This document shows, piece by piece, positions 38,243-47,670 of a stretch of 64,000 nucleotides of DNA (position 1 is the stretch's first letter; each line of letters starts with the position of its first letter). Both the position numbers and the translations under genes were made by a program. The DNA is from Streptomyces achromogenes (GTDB lineage Bacteria > Actinomycetota > Actinomycetes > Streptomycetales > Streptomycetaceae), in assembly GCF_030816715.1 (NCBI RefSeq), contig NZ_JAUSYH010000001.1:1-64000 (forward strand), written 5' to 3'. Under the pieces are notes generated by a model. It did not search any database, was not told the DNA's origin, and saw only the letters and a program-made list of their open reading frames with translations.

Positions 38243-38908
38243 TCAGGCCTGCGATGGCGGCGGCTGTACGAGGACGGGTGAAGTGAAGTAGCTGTGTGCC
38301 GGGATCGCTGGCCCGGCAGCTACCGCGTTTTGGTAGCAGCGGTCTGCCGTGCGCGCGAAGTTTCGAAGTCTCCGGTTCATCCCACCACCGGCATAGCGCA
38401 AGTAGTGTTCTCGCGAGTTCGACCAGTGATCTCTCGCTGTCTCCCCTTGGAAGTGCAGTTCAAAAGTCCTAGATAATTGCGCTTCGGTCATCAAGCCAAG
38501 AACATAAGTTTTCTCCCAGTCTTGAATGATGAGATTGGTGTAAATAATGCGTCGCCATTCATCTGGGGTCACAGACGTGGACGGCGGCTCCCAACACGTG
38601 AGGAACTCAGACTTACTTAGCGCCAAGAGGAGGAGCTCCCGGTGGGCACTCCAGGTCGTCTCCTCCGTCGCGATACGTGTTTGTCTGGCTTGATACGCCA
38701 GCGAGGCCGCGACTCCAGCGACGGCACCAGCAGAAAGAATGACCGACAGCGCCCCGTAAGCCTGACTGATCTGGCTCAGCTTTGCCCAGTCTGCGTCGTC
38801 AGGTCCAACTGCCATGAGGAGAAATGGAGTCAGCAGGATGAGCCCAACCCCTCCAACCCCCGCCATCGCAGCCCAGAAAATCTTCCTCATACGTATCCGT
38901 GTCCCCAT
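38243..38908 (-). CDS. DUF6082-family membrane protein
   Basis: 221 aa, ATG at 38908 with GGAGGGG 6 nt upstream. Two hydrophobic segments near the N-terminus (FWAAMAGVGGVGLILLTPFL and the segment ending VAGVAASLAYQAR) are followed by a cytoplasmic helical domain with SAHRELLLLALSK and WSNSREHYLRYA. This is the layout of DUF6082 proteins, which are common and multi-copy in Streptomyces. Function unknown. Confidence 0.8.
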   Translation of the reverse strand: MGTRIRMRKIFWAAMAGVGGVGLILLTPFLLMAVGPDDADWAKLSQISQAYGALSVILSAGAVAGVAASLAYQARQTRIATEETTWSAHRELLLLALSKSEFLTCWEPPSTSVTPDEWRRIIYTNLIIQDWEKTYVLGLMTEAQLSRTFELHFQGETARDHWSNSREHYLRYAGGGMNRRLRNFARTADRCYQNAVAAGPAIPAHSYFTSPVLVQPPPSQA

Positions 38909-39279
38909 GGCTTGCCCCTCCCTCGGTCCCCGCCGCCGACGCGCGGGGCCGCCCGGAGCCCTGCTGATCGCCGTGGAAGCCGTTCGTAGCCCGTGTTTGT
39001 GGCTACCCCAGACAACGCCGCTTCACCACTACGCGCTGCATGAGCTGGTCGGTGGATGAAGGACGACCGAGCTGACAGGCCCTTCACGACGGAGAGCGCG
39101 AGCGCTGGAGCAGCTCGGGCATCGCCGCAGCCGGCTCCCGGCCCCGGACGCAGAGATGCGCCGCGACCCCGTCCACGGCGCCCATGAGCGCTTGGAGCGG
39201 CTCGGCATCACGGGCCTGCCCGCGCTCGCAGGAGACGCCCGCCAAGGCCCGTAAGGGCGGCTCTGGGGCGTTCGAGCGG

Positions 39280-39468
39280 GGGCGGAGGCCCTGCCACAGG
39301 GCGCGTACGGGCTCTGTGACGGTCCCTCGGGGCCACGTCGAACGGCTTGAGGATGGGGCGGAAGTGAAGCTCCGGACATTTCTCTCGAGCGCACGTTCTA
39401 GGCGGGACAGGCTCACCGAAGACAAGCGCCAGGCGCTCGCCGCCCTCGGACTGGAATGGGCAAGGTAG
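39280..39468 (+). pseudogene. Helicase-associated (HA) domain C-terminal remnant
   Basis: Codons give SVTVPRGHVERLEDGAEVKL, RTFLSSARSRRDRLTEDKRQ and ALAALGLEWAR then stop. This is one HA repeat plus the usual protein end. The sequence upstream from 38909 to 39280 is not a recognisable helicase. Confidence 0.6.
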
Positions 39469-39542
39469 ACGGCAGGCTCAGCTGTCGTTTGCGAACATGT
39501 TGGAGCGTACGCTGGCCGGGCCCAGTACGCCCATGAACGCAG

Positions 39543-39576
39543 GAAGCCGCACCCACTGGCAGGTGGGTGCGGCTTC
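39543..39576. terminator. Hairpin with 14-bp perfect stem
   Basis: GAAGCCGCACCCAC / GTGGGTGCGGCTTC with a 6-nt loop, 75 bp after the HA remnant. It probably served as its terminator. A second hairpin follows 10 bp later. Confidence 0.65.
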
Positions 39577-39586
39577 GCAGCGGCCG

Positions 39587-39639
39587 GTGGGACTGGTCAG
39601 CTCCCTAATGCGAATAGGGAGCTGACCACCCAGTCCCAC
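39587..39639. other. Second long hairpin with a bulge
   Basis: Inner stem GGTCAGCTCCCTA / TAGGGAGCTGACC (13 bp, 7-nt loop) and outer stem GTGGGACT / AGTCCCAC separated by a one-sided 4-nt bulge. Stacked directly after another perfect hairpin. It may be a structured RNA, a second terminator or a recombination site. Confidence 0.5.
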
Positions 39640-40416
39640 AATGGCGACTGCGGCAACTTGGTTGTGTAGTAGATGGCGGCCGCCATCTCCGTCCACACCG
39701 TCGCTACCTGACGCAGAACCGGTAACCAGCCCGGACCGCGCCGACGGTGACGCCCCTTCACAGGAACTCACCCCCCTCACCAGTGCCTGCCCGATGGCAG
39801 GGACCAGGCGACTTCCTGGCCCGCGGGACCAGAAGGCCGGTGGGGAGGGGGTTGCACCGCCGGCGGCATCGTCGCACAGATAGACGCCGCGGTAGCCTCG
39901 AGACTACCCAACGTAATTCCTGCAATTCTCAGGCACTGAGCCGGTTTGACGGGTGGATCGAAGGCCCTAGGTATTGATGCGACACCGGGTTTGCACACGC
40001 AGGCCGCTTATGCATGCGCCCCGTCAGTTGTGACCCACTGCCTGTAGACCTTTACTGGGCGTAAGGGCGAGGAAGTGCCCAGTAAGAAACGAACTGAAGA
40101 TCGGTTTGTGGCTAGCTTCACATCGTGATTACTAAAGTCGATTACTGTGCGTGATCTCTTTAACGCATGGTAGTCCTGGGCTTCCATGCATTGAGCCACC
40201 CAGTACGAACCCGAGCCGTTCATTACGGTGCATTGCGGGCACCTGGCACTCATTCGCCGGGCGGTCCGGCAGCGCCTGCAGGCAGGCCCAACTCGCCAGA
40301 TGCGGCGTGTCGCTAAGGCCGCGACCGTCACGGTCAGCTCGACGTCCAGCTGGCGTGACACGGGTGTGCCCATGAAGAAGGGCCAGAAGGTGACAGGCAC
40401 GCACGTGTCCGGGTCC
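39640..40416. other. Region without a recognisable gene
   Basis: No frame on either strand has both a start and convincing coding character. The base composition from about 39990 to 40200 is noticeably lower in GC than the surroundings. The IstA remnant begins near the end. Confidence 0.5.
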
Positions 40417-40818
40417 TGGACGGTCGACAAGGGCACGCCCATCTGGTGCCGCACCCAGGCATCCGAGGTCGGCGACGCCTGCCGCGAGGTCGTCGACCAG
40501 CTGCTGGAGGTCAACGCGCTCTACCGGCTCCGCGCTGCCCAGGGGGTTCTCGGACTGCGCAAGAAGTACGGCGACACTCGCCTGGAGGCGGCCTGCGCGA
40601 GAGCCATCACGGTCGGCGACCCGTCCTACCGCACCATCAAGGGCATCCTGGTCGCCGGCACCGAGAGCGATCCCGAGCCCGAGACCAGCGGAGACGCCGG
40701 CGCCGCGGCCTTCCTCCACGGCCCGCAAGGGCTCTTCGGCTCCGTCACACCCCCGGACACCCCGGACGGCACCCGCGACGACCAGGTCCACGGCGAAGAC
40801 GAGGTGGCGGCACGATGA
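40417..40818 (+). pseudogene. IS21-family IstA transposase, C-terminal fragment
   Basis: Reads WTVDKGTPIWCRTQASEVGD, LEVNALYRLRAAQGVLGLRK and RTIKGILVAGTE, the C-terminal region of IstA. The DDE domain and helix-turn-helix are gone. Its stop overlaps the IstB start (ATGA), as in intact IS21 elements. Confidence 0.75.
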
Positions 40819-41588
40819 GCGTGATGGACACCGCCCTGCGCGAGTCCCTCAAGTCCCTGCGGCTGTCCGGGATGCTGGAGACCCTCGACGCCCGCCTCGC
40901 CCAGGCCCACGGCGGCGAACTCGGCCACCTCGACTTCCTCCAGGTCCTCTGCCATGACGAGATCACCCGCCGCGAGACGGTTGCCTTCCAGCGCAGGCTC
41001 CAGCGGGCCAAGTTCGAGCAGCAGGTCACCCTGGAGGAGTTCGACTTCACCGCCTCCTCGAAACTGCCCGCGGCCCAGATCCGCGACCTGGGAGCCCTGC
41101 GCTGGCTCCACGCGGGCGAGTCCGTCATCCTGTTCGGCCCGGTCGGGGTCGGCAAGACACATATCGCCCAGGCGCTGGGCCACCTCGCGGTCCGTCAGGG
41201 CGCCCACGTCCGTTTCGCCAAGACCAGCCGGATCCTCGCCGAACTCGCCGGCGGGCACGCGGACCGCACCTGGGAGAAACGGATCCGTGAACTGGTACGG
41301 CCCGACGTGCTCATCCTCGATGACTTCGCCATGCGTCAGCTCTCCGCGGCCCACGCCGACGACCTCTACGAACTCGTTTCTGAGCGGCAGGGCCGGTCCC
41401 TGATCATCACCAGCAACCGGGCGCCCAGCGACTGGTATCCCCTCTTCCCCAACCCCGTCGTCGCCGAGTCGCTCCTGGACCGGCTGATCAACACCAGCCA
41501 CCAGGTCATCATGAACGGCCCCAGCTACCGCCCCAACAAGCGCCCGAAGAACCCCACCGACAAGAACGGCAGGCCCCCGACCAAGTAG
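40815..41588 (+). CDS. istB: IS21-family IstB helper ATPase
   Basis: A full-length 257-aa AAA+ ATPase with Walker A GPVGVGKTH, Walker B VLILDDFA and the sensor region IITSNRAPSDW. IstB remodels target DNA for IstA. Because IstA is truncated, the element should be inactive on its own, though IstB looks complete and could act in trans. Confidence 0.9.
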   Translation: MSVMDTALRESLKSLRLSGMLETLDARLAQAHGGELGHLDFLQVLCHDEITRRETVAFQRRLQRAKFEQQVTLEEFDFTASSKLPAAQIRDLGALRWLHAGESVILFGPVGVGKTHIAQALGHLAVRQGAHVRFAKTSRILAELAGGHADRTWEKRIRELVRPDVLILDDFAMRQLSAAHADDLYELVSERQGRSLIITSNRAPSDWYPLFPNPVVAESLLDRLINTSHQVIMNGPSYRPNKRPKNPTDKNGRPPTK

Positions 41589-41622
41589 GAAAACCGGTGG
41601 ACGCCGTCGGGATACTGCCGTC

Positions 41623-42147
41623 ATGGCCGTCACCCAGCAACTCGCCCGCGTCCCGGCGGAGTATCTCGCCGCCTGCCGTCGGTCAGCCGGAACATCGACC
41701 GATGGAGATCCCAACTGGGATCCGCCGTCGGCGGACGTCCTGGACCTGGACTGGGCACCGGCCATGTTGGAACGGGCCTGCGAGCTGGCAGGTATCGACG
41801 GCGTCCACCTGGATGCTCTTCGGCAGGCCACCGCCGGAGACTCGGTGATCGATCTCGGCTTCCTCAACACGCACCCGCATGCCATCGGTTCCTTCGGACC
41901 GCCTCCCACTGCCCTTTCCGCAGGTCAAGTAGCCCGCGTCTCGGAACTGCTCGGTCAAATCGACTTTCCGGCCGTCCTGGCCGGCCTGCCGACCGACGAC
42001 AGCGAGGCCGCTTCCTTGATCGGTCCTGGGGCGGACAAGATCGTCGGTGGCCCGAGGAAGTACCTGCTCAGGCACTTCAATGCCCTGCGCGAGTTCTACC
42101 TCGCTGCATCCCAACGGCACCTTCTCCTCGTGCTCTGGTGGGACTGA
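41623..42147 (+). CDS. DUF1877-family protein
   Basis: 174 aa, beginning MAVTQQLARVPAEYLAACRR. It has the alternating pattern and C-terminal aromatic end (REFYLAASQRHLLLVLWWD) of DUF1877 (YfbM-like) proteins. These are small cytoplasmic proteins of unknown function, often near toxin-immunity genes in actinobacteria. It starts 34 bp after IstB. Confidence 0.7.
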   Translation: MAVTQQLARVPAEYLAACRRSAGTSTDGDPNWDPPSADVLDLDWAPAMLERACELAGIDGVHLDALRQATAGDSVIDLGFLNTHPHAIGSFGPPPTALSAGQVARVSELLGQIDFPAVLAGLPTDDSEAASLIGPGADKIVGGPRKYLLRHFNALREFYLAASQRHLLLVLWWD

Positions 42148-42181
42148 CCCAGGACTTCACAGTCGGCTCACGACCCAGTAC

Positions 42182-42218
42182 CTGGGGAATTACGTGACAT
42201 TTCGGCTGGGGAATTACG
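42182..42218. repeat. Direct repeat CTGGGGAATTACG x2
   Basis: Two exact 13-bp copies 24 bp apart, the arrangement of the multiple end repeats of IS21-type elements. A further direct repeat, CACAGTCGGC (42158 and 42227), brackets the pair. Probably an abandoned IS end. Confidence 0.4.
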
Positions 42219-42230
42219 CGAACGTCCACA

Positions 42231-44087
42231 GTCGGCGACCTGCTGCTCTGGCAAAGCAAGAATCCGAGCAACAGCAATGGACGGATCCAGCTCGCCTACA
42301 CCTGGCTACGCGACCTGGGTCTCTTTCCAGCAGACGCACCGCACACGCTGTTCCGGATCTCGAACCGTACCGGGCAACTCACCCCGGCGGACCTTGTCGA
42401 CCGCTACGAACTGAAGTGCCGTCCGATCCGCGATCTCTTGGTCGCCTACCTCTCCCATCGGTCCGTAGGGCTGGACTTCACGACGCTGCAGGCGCTCACG
42501 ATCTCGCTGGCGCTTCGGTTCTGGGGCGACCTGGAGCGGCATCATCCGGGCATCGACTCTCTTCGGCTGCCTGCCGAGGTGATCACTGCTTGGAAGGTCC
42601 GCCTGGCTACGAAGACCGTCCGGAAGCGTCTGCCCGACGGATCATTTCGTGAGTTCACAGAGCCACGCCGAGGTGCAATCGGGATCAAAACCCAGGTCAG
42701 AGCCTTCTACCTGGACCTTGCGGAGTGGGCAGTGGAGGACCCTGGCCAGTGGGCTGCCTGGGTGGCGCCCTGTCCGATCAGCGAAGCCGAGTGCTCGGGA
42801 AGAAAGGCTGGGAAGCAGCTCAAGGCCCGCATGGACCGACGTACTCGCGAGCGCCTGCCGGCGCTGCCCACGCTGGTGAAGACGGCTCACCGCCTGCTGA
42901 AAGAGGCCACCATGCGCCTCGATGCACTCAACGCTGCCCCGCTCGGTTCGGATTTCAGCGTGCTTGGTGAGACGTTCAGAGTTCCGCGCTTCAGTAAATG
43001 CGCTGACGGGCGTCCGATCCATGCCTGGGATGCGAAGGGCACCCGGCGCTCATTCGCGGGTGAGGAGCGCAGCGCATTCTGGGGGTGGGCTGCCATCGAG
43101 ATCTTGCGGCACACCGGCATCCGTATCGAGGAACTCCTCGAGCTGGGGCATCACAGCATCGTCAGCTACAAGCTCCCCACCACCGGTCAGACCGTTCCGC
43201 TCTTGCAGATCGCCCCGTCGAAGACGGACCAAGAGCGACTTGTCTTGGTCACGCCGGAGCTGGCGGACGTGTTGAGCACGGTCGTCTCTCGAGTCCGAGG
43301 ATCGGACGGGAGAGTCCCCGTTCTTCGTAGCTATGACCACTATGAACGGGTCTGGAACCCGCCGATGCCTCTCCTGTTTCAGGATCGCTCTGGTGGCTAC
43401 TTGCGTCCGCTGTCACGAGCGACGATCCGTCGGGGACTCGACGTCACCTTGTTGGCCTCAGGTCTGACGGACAGCGCGGGCGACCCCCTCATCTTTCAGC
43501 CCCACGACTTCCGCCGGATCTTCATCACGGACTCCATCCTCAACGGCCTGCCCCCTCACATCGCCCAGGTCATCGCTGGTCACGACCACATCGGAACGAC
43601 GATGGGATACGCCGCGATCTACCCCACTGATGCCATCGAGGCACATCGAGCGTTCATCGCCCGGCGCCGGGCTCTGCGACCTGCCGATGAATACCGCACC
43701 GTCACTCCTGAGGAATGGGGAGAGTTTCTCGGACACTTTGAGCGTCGCAAACTCGCCCTGGGCGACTGCGGCCGCGCATACGGAACTGACTGTGCTCACG
43801 AACACGCTTGTGTCCGGTGCCCCGTCCTGATCGTCCACGCGACAGAGCGTCCCCGACTTGTCGAAATCCGCGACAACCTCCTCACGCGCATCTTGGAAGC
43901 CGAAAGGGAAGGGTGGCTCGGTGAGATCGAGGGGCTGCAGAGCAGCCTGACCCACGCCGAGGAGAAGCTTGCCCAACTCGACGCCCAGATCTCCCGGAAG
44001 CAAGAGTCTGTCGACCTGGGCATTCCTACCTTCCGGGAGATCGTTGCTCGCACCACTACGGCGGCCACCCCGCCGGGGCCTGCGTGA
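42231..44087 (+). pseudogene. Tyrosine recombinase (integrase), 5'-truncated
   Basis: Over 600 codons in one frame: VGDLLLWQSKNPSNSNGRIQ, then the core-binding part, then the catalytic domain with Arg in HTGIRIEELLEL, the HxxR box in PHDFRRIF and a Tyr after AGHDHIGTTMGYAAIYP. A Cys-rich C-terminal tail (CGRAYGTDCAHEHACVRCP) is typical of large actinobacterial integrases. There is no start codon between the upstream in-frame TGA and the first homologous residue; the start was probably lost to the insertion that left the IS-end repeats just upstream. A shorter protein could begin at the GTG or ATG codons near 42438. Confidence 0.7.
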
Positions 44088-44197
44088 CTGAACGGCTGTC
44101 GCTCTGGCGTGCTCAGCGGCCACCGCCATAGAACGCGGCGCTTGGACGAGCTTCATCCACGCGGATGATCCACACCACCCCGGCCACGCGCCACGTT

Positions 44198-44827
44198 CTA
44201 CGGGCGGCGGGCCAGCAGGTGGGTGTCGAGGAAGCCCCGCTCGGACGCTGGGTCGTGGAGCAACCGAGCCACCATGGCGAGTCCGGCCCCGGCCAGCAAC
44301 TCGGCAAACTGCTCCGCCGGCCAGCTATAGGCAGGCGCCACCTTGTGGTCGAAGCGGACAGGCTCCGGCCCCTCGGTTCCGAAGAAGGACGCCAGGAGCA
44401 GGCCCCCTGGTGCCAGGACACGCACCTGCTCAGCGAGCAGCGCGGGCAATTCTTCAGGTGGGGTATGGATCATCGGCTAGTGGGCCAGCACTCCGCCGAG
44501 CGCGCCGTCCTCGACCGGCAGGGCCTCCATTCGTGCTTCGTCGAACTGCAGCGCCGGATGGGCCCGCCGGGCGTGGGCGACCATAGCCGGGGAGAGGTCG
44601 AGCCCGAAGGCGTCCAACCCCAAGTCGTGCAGCATGGCGGTCAAATGGCCGGGTCCGCACCCGACGTCGGCTGCCCGCAGGTTCCCCGTGCCACGCACGA
44701 GCTCGGCGAAGGTGCCGATCATGTTCCGTGCGAACGGCTGCGTCTCCAACCGATTAGCGAACATCGACGCATAAAGGTCGACGACCCCGTCGTAGGCCGC
44801 CCTGGTCTCGTCCTGGTGTTTTAACAC
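44198..44827 (-). pseudogene. SAM-dependent methyltransferase interrupted by an amber codon
   Basis: A class I methyltransferase of about 209 codons: motif I ADVGCGPGHL, motif II region LDAFGLDLSP, motif IV region EDGALGGVLAH. At 44477-44479 a TAG stands where these proteins have Tyr (HYSMIHTPPEEL); the same frame continues with PMIHTPPEELPALLAEQVRV and RVLAPGGLLLASFFG to the normal end. The amber splits the enzyme in the middle of the Rossmann fold, so it should be dead unless the codon is read through. Start taken at GTG 44827; its ribosome site is poor. Confidence 0.75.
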
Positions 44828-44946
44828 GGGAGGGAAGCTAACACCCGCGCCGTTCACAGCAGTTCTCCGGCCCCATACCGGCCCCTTCCCCGCAGGACTG
44901 ATCGTCCTGTCACCTGACCACGGGACGCCCCGGTAGTTCGGAGAAG

Positions 44947-45168
44947 GCAGCTGCCGAGGGTGCGCAGAGGCAGCGCGTGGTGATAGCGACGGCGGCATGC
45001 CGGGCAGGTGGTGCGGGCGGCCATCGCCTTGTCGAGTGCGGCTTCCTTGGCGAGGGTCATCGGCCGGACGGGCAGGGCGAGGTCGATGCGATACAGCCAG
45101 GCGAAGCGGCGGCCGGCGCGGCACTCGATCCGGGCGACGGGCTCCTGGCCGCCGGGGCGCAAAGCGCG
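44947..45168 (-). pseudogene. RRQRL-motif zinc-binding protein remnant
   Basis: Codons read LRPGGQEPVARIECRAGRRF, AWLYRIDLALPVRPMTLAKE and ARTTCPACRRRYHHALPLRT. This is the central and C-terminal part of small Streptomyces zinc proteins with an RRQRL motif, frequent in plasmids and ICEs. The N-terminal RRQ motif itself is not preserved. Confidence 0.45.
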
Positions 45169-45343
45169 CGAGTTCCGGGAATCCTGTGCGTGTGGACGGC
45201 GGAACCCGCTCACTGTCGCGCCGAACTGTCCCTCCCACGCGTGGGTTCGGTGGTCAGGTCGACAGTCTCGGCGGGCGTTGACTCGCCTCAGGACACGACG
45301 ACCCTCCGGTGGGCGTGTCAGCGGCGGCGCATATGGTCGCTGC

Positions 45344-46033
45344 ATGGTTGATCAGGATTGGGCCGGGGTGAGGGAGCGGATCGTGGAGCTGAGCGCGCTC
45401 CCGGCGAGCCAGAAGGTGTTCGGTACACTCGGTCATCGGTGGACGCTCGAGGATCCGCTTGGCGAGGACGAGATCGTCGAGTTGGAAGGCCAGATAGGCG
45501 TGCGACTGCCTTCGGAGTACCGGGACTTCCTCGCGACGGTCGCCGCCGGGGGCGCGGGGCCGTCCTATGGCGTCTTTCCCGTGCGACGCATTCAGGGCCG
45601 CTGGCGCTGGGAGGGCGACGGTGCCGACCTGGCCGATCTGTCCAAGCTTGCCGAACCGTTCCCCGACAAGGGCCCGGACCCAGAGGTCCTCGAACGGCTG
45701 CTGGCCGAGCGTCCCGAAGAGGAGGACTTCGAGGAAATCGAGGACTTCGACACCGCCATTGAGGCGTGGGATGAACGATGGGAAGCCGTCATGTTCGCCC
45801 CCGAGCGCACCGCCGGCGCCATCGTGATCTGCCACCACGGCTGTGCTCAGCGCAGCTGGCTAGTCCTTAGCGGCTCCCACCGCGGCACTATGTGGTCCGA
45901 TCCCCGAGCAGACGACGCGGATCTTGAGCCCCTCGTCGACGCGGAGGGCAAGCCCGTCACCTTCAGCGACTGGTTCACCGAATGGCTGGACAAGGCTGAG
46001 CACCATGTCCGGCAGTCCTCCGTAGGCTGCTGA
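45344..46033 (+). CDS. SMI1/KNR4 (SUKH) family protein, probable immunity protein
   Basis: 229 aa. The signature [28 protein letters not shown] is the N-terminal SUKH motif, and YGVFPVRRI and the C-terminal [10 protein letters not shown] fit the family. SUKH proteins are the most common immunity proteins of bacterial polymorphic toxin systems and act by binding the toxin in the cytoplasm. It is the first of several immunity-type genes here; no toxin gene is visible within the window. Confidence 0.85.
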   Translation: MVDQDWAGVRERIVELSALPASQKVFGTLGHRWTLEDPLGEDEIVELEGQIGVRLPSEYRDFLATVAAGGAGPSYGVFPVRRIQGRWRWEGDGADLADLSKLAEPFPDKGPDPEVLERLLAERPEEEDFEEIEDFDTAIEAWDERWEAVMFAPERTAGAIVICHHGCAQRSWLVLSGSHRGTMWSDPRADDADLEPLVDAEGKPVTFSDWFTEWLDKAEHHVRQSSVGC

Positions 46034-46059
46034 ATCACGCATTCGGGCCGTGGCATCCT

Positions 46060-46551
46060 GTGGCAGTGCTTCTGGGTGATCACGCGAGCAGTGTCGAGCT
46101 CTGTCCGCTGCGCTATCAGTTCGCTGCGGTCCGGGGCGACTCGTACGACGACAACTGGCTGGTCATTGGTGGATCAGTGGCCACTCCCCAGGGCAGTTGG
46201 ACCTTTGCTGATCCATGTCTGCTGGCTCATGAAGCCCGGCAGGTGTCCGCTTGGCTGCGGGCGGTGGCCGCCGGGACGGTGGCGGTGACGGAGCCCGATG
46301 CCGAAGGCTGGCTGTCTCCGGACACATGGTTCGTCGAACCGGTCCTTGCCGTGAGCCTCGCTGATCGAAGCGACAGCGGGGCAGCGATTCGTGTTCACCT
46401 CTCCCTTGAGGCGGCGCCCCCATGGCAGCAGGAAAATGACGGGGCGGACGTCTACCAGTACTTCGTGGAGCTACGGCTGGATACTGCAGTACTGCTTCGC
46501 GAGGCCGACCGATGGGATCTTGCCCTGGACTCCTTCCCAGCTCGCTACTGA
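46060..46551 (+). CDS. WapI-family immunity protein
   Basis: 163 aa. The pattern [58 protein letters not shown] is that of WapI-type immunity proteins. It starts with GTG at 46060, 27 bp after the SUKH gene, so the two are probably one transcript. Its stop codon is supplied by an inserted IS630 element: the IS landed in a TAA, turning it into TAC TGA, so the protein gained only a C-terminal Tyr and remains functional. Confidence 0.8.
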   Translation: MAVLLGDHASSVELCPLRYQFAAVRGDSYDDNWLVIGGSVATPQGSWTFADPCLLAHEARQVSAWLRAVAAGTVAVTEPDAEGWLSPDTWFVEPVLAVSLADRSDSGAAIRVHLSLEAAPPWQQENDGADVYQYFVELRLDTAVLLREADRWDLALDSFPARY

Positions 46552-47648
46552 CCTTCAAAGCGTGGTGTCGGTAGGGCTGACGGTCCATGATCCCTGCGGT
46601 ACGCCAAGTGCATGAGGTATGCGCAAGGGGGCGGGCTGACTGACGAACGGCGGGCCTTCCGCGAGAAGTTGCGGTTGGAGGCGGCCGAGCGGTTCCAGCA
46701 GGGCGACGAGAGCGCGGTCATCGCTCACGACCTGCGGGTCAGCGTCCGGTCGGTACAGCGGTGGCGCAAGGCTTGGTTGCAGTACGGGCCGAAAGCCCTG
46801 GCCTCGAAGGGGCCGGCGTCGCTGCCGCTGCTCAGCGATGAACTCTTCGCCGCCCTCGAGCGGGAACTGCTCAAGGGCCCGGTCGCGCATGGCTGGCCGG
46901 ACCAAACCTGGACGCTGTCGCGGATCAAGACCCTGATCGGGCGACGGTTCCACAAGAGCTACACAGTCCAGGGCGTCGCCGCGCTGCTCAGACGAGGCGG
47001 CGGTGGCCGGCTGGATGAAGGAGACCTGGCCTCAGGTGGAAGGACCGTGGCGGCGCTCGACGCCTGGCTCGTCTTCGAGGACCAAGCCGGATTCTCGATG
47101 ACGCCGCCGACCACCCGCACCTGGTCCCGCCGCGGCCACACCCCTGTGGTCCGCGTGCGGGGCCGCTCCCGCCGCCGCTTATCGGTGGCCGCCCTGGCCT
47201 GCTACAAGGCCAGCGAACGCTCGCGGCTGATCTACCGGCCCAGCCCGGACGCCCGCCCCGACGGGCGTAAAAGCTTCTCCTGGAAGGACTACCGCGACCT
47301 CATCCAGACCGCCCACCAGCAGCTCGGCGGCCCGATCGTGCTGGTCGGGGACAACCTCAACACCCACCTGACTGCCGGAATGCGCCGCTACATCGCCGAG
47401 CGCGACTGGCTCACCGTCTTCCAACTGCCGCCCTACGCACCCGACCTCAACCCGGTCGAAGGCATCTGGTCCGTCCTACGACGTACCACCACAGCCAACC
47501 GCGCCTTCGCCGACCCCGACGACCTGATCACCGCCGTCCGACGCGGCCTCCGCCAGCTCCAATACCGCCACGACGTCCTCGACGGCTGCCTCACCGGCAC
47601 CAGCCTCCGACGCCAGCCACCATGACGACATCACGCATTCAAGGTCAG
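46548..47648. mobile_element. IS630-family insertion sequence
   Basis: 1,101 bp bounded by TA on both sides (46546-46547 and 47649-47650), the IS630 target duplication. The imperfect terminal inverted repeats begin CTGACCTT. It carries one transposase gene. Confidence 0.85.
46612..47625 (+). CDS. IS630-family transposase, probably with internal deletion
   Basis: 337 aa. The N-terminal helix-turn-helix is VIAHDLRVSVRSVQRWRKAW and the DDE residues are in WLVFEDQAGFSM, LVGDNLNTH and YAPDLNPVEGIWS. Between them, at about 46990-47050, a third frame (DEAAVAGWMKETWPQVEGPW) matches IS630 proteins better than the written frame. A deletion of about 50 bp plus the frameshift usual in this family has left one continuous but altered frame. 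Activity is doubtful. Confidence 0.85.
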   Translation: MRYAQGGGLTDERRAFREKLRLEAAERFQQGDESAVIAHDLRVSVRSVQRWRKAWLQYGPKALASKGPASLPLLSDELFAALERELLKGPVAHGWPDQTWTLSRIKTLIGRRFHKSYTVQGVAALLRRGGGGRLDEGDLASGGRTVAALDAWLVFEDQAGFSMTPPTTRTWSRRGHTPVVRVRGRSRRRLSVAALACYKASERSRLIYRPSPDARPDGRKSFSWKDYRDLIQTAHQQLGGPIVLVGDNLNTHLTAGMRRYIAERDWLTVFQLPPYAPDLNPVEGIWSVLRRTTTANRAFADPDDLITAVRRGLRQLQYRHDVLDGCLTGTSLRRQPP

Positions 47649-47670
47649 TAACTGACGTTCAGGCTGGCTC

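Noticed and set aside
39990..40200. tRNA or att site in the lower-GC stretch
   Set aside because: No cloverleaf, CCA end or duplicated core could be found by eye.
44477..44479. Amber codon as pyrrolysine-type recoding
   Set aside because: No PYLIS-like element or Pyl genes are visible and the enzyme family normally has Tyr there; mutation is simpler.
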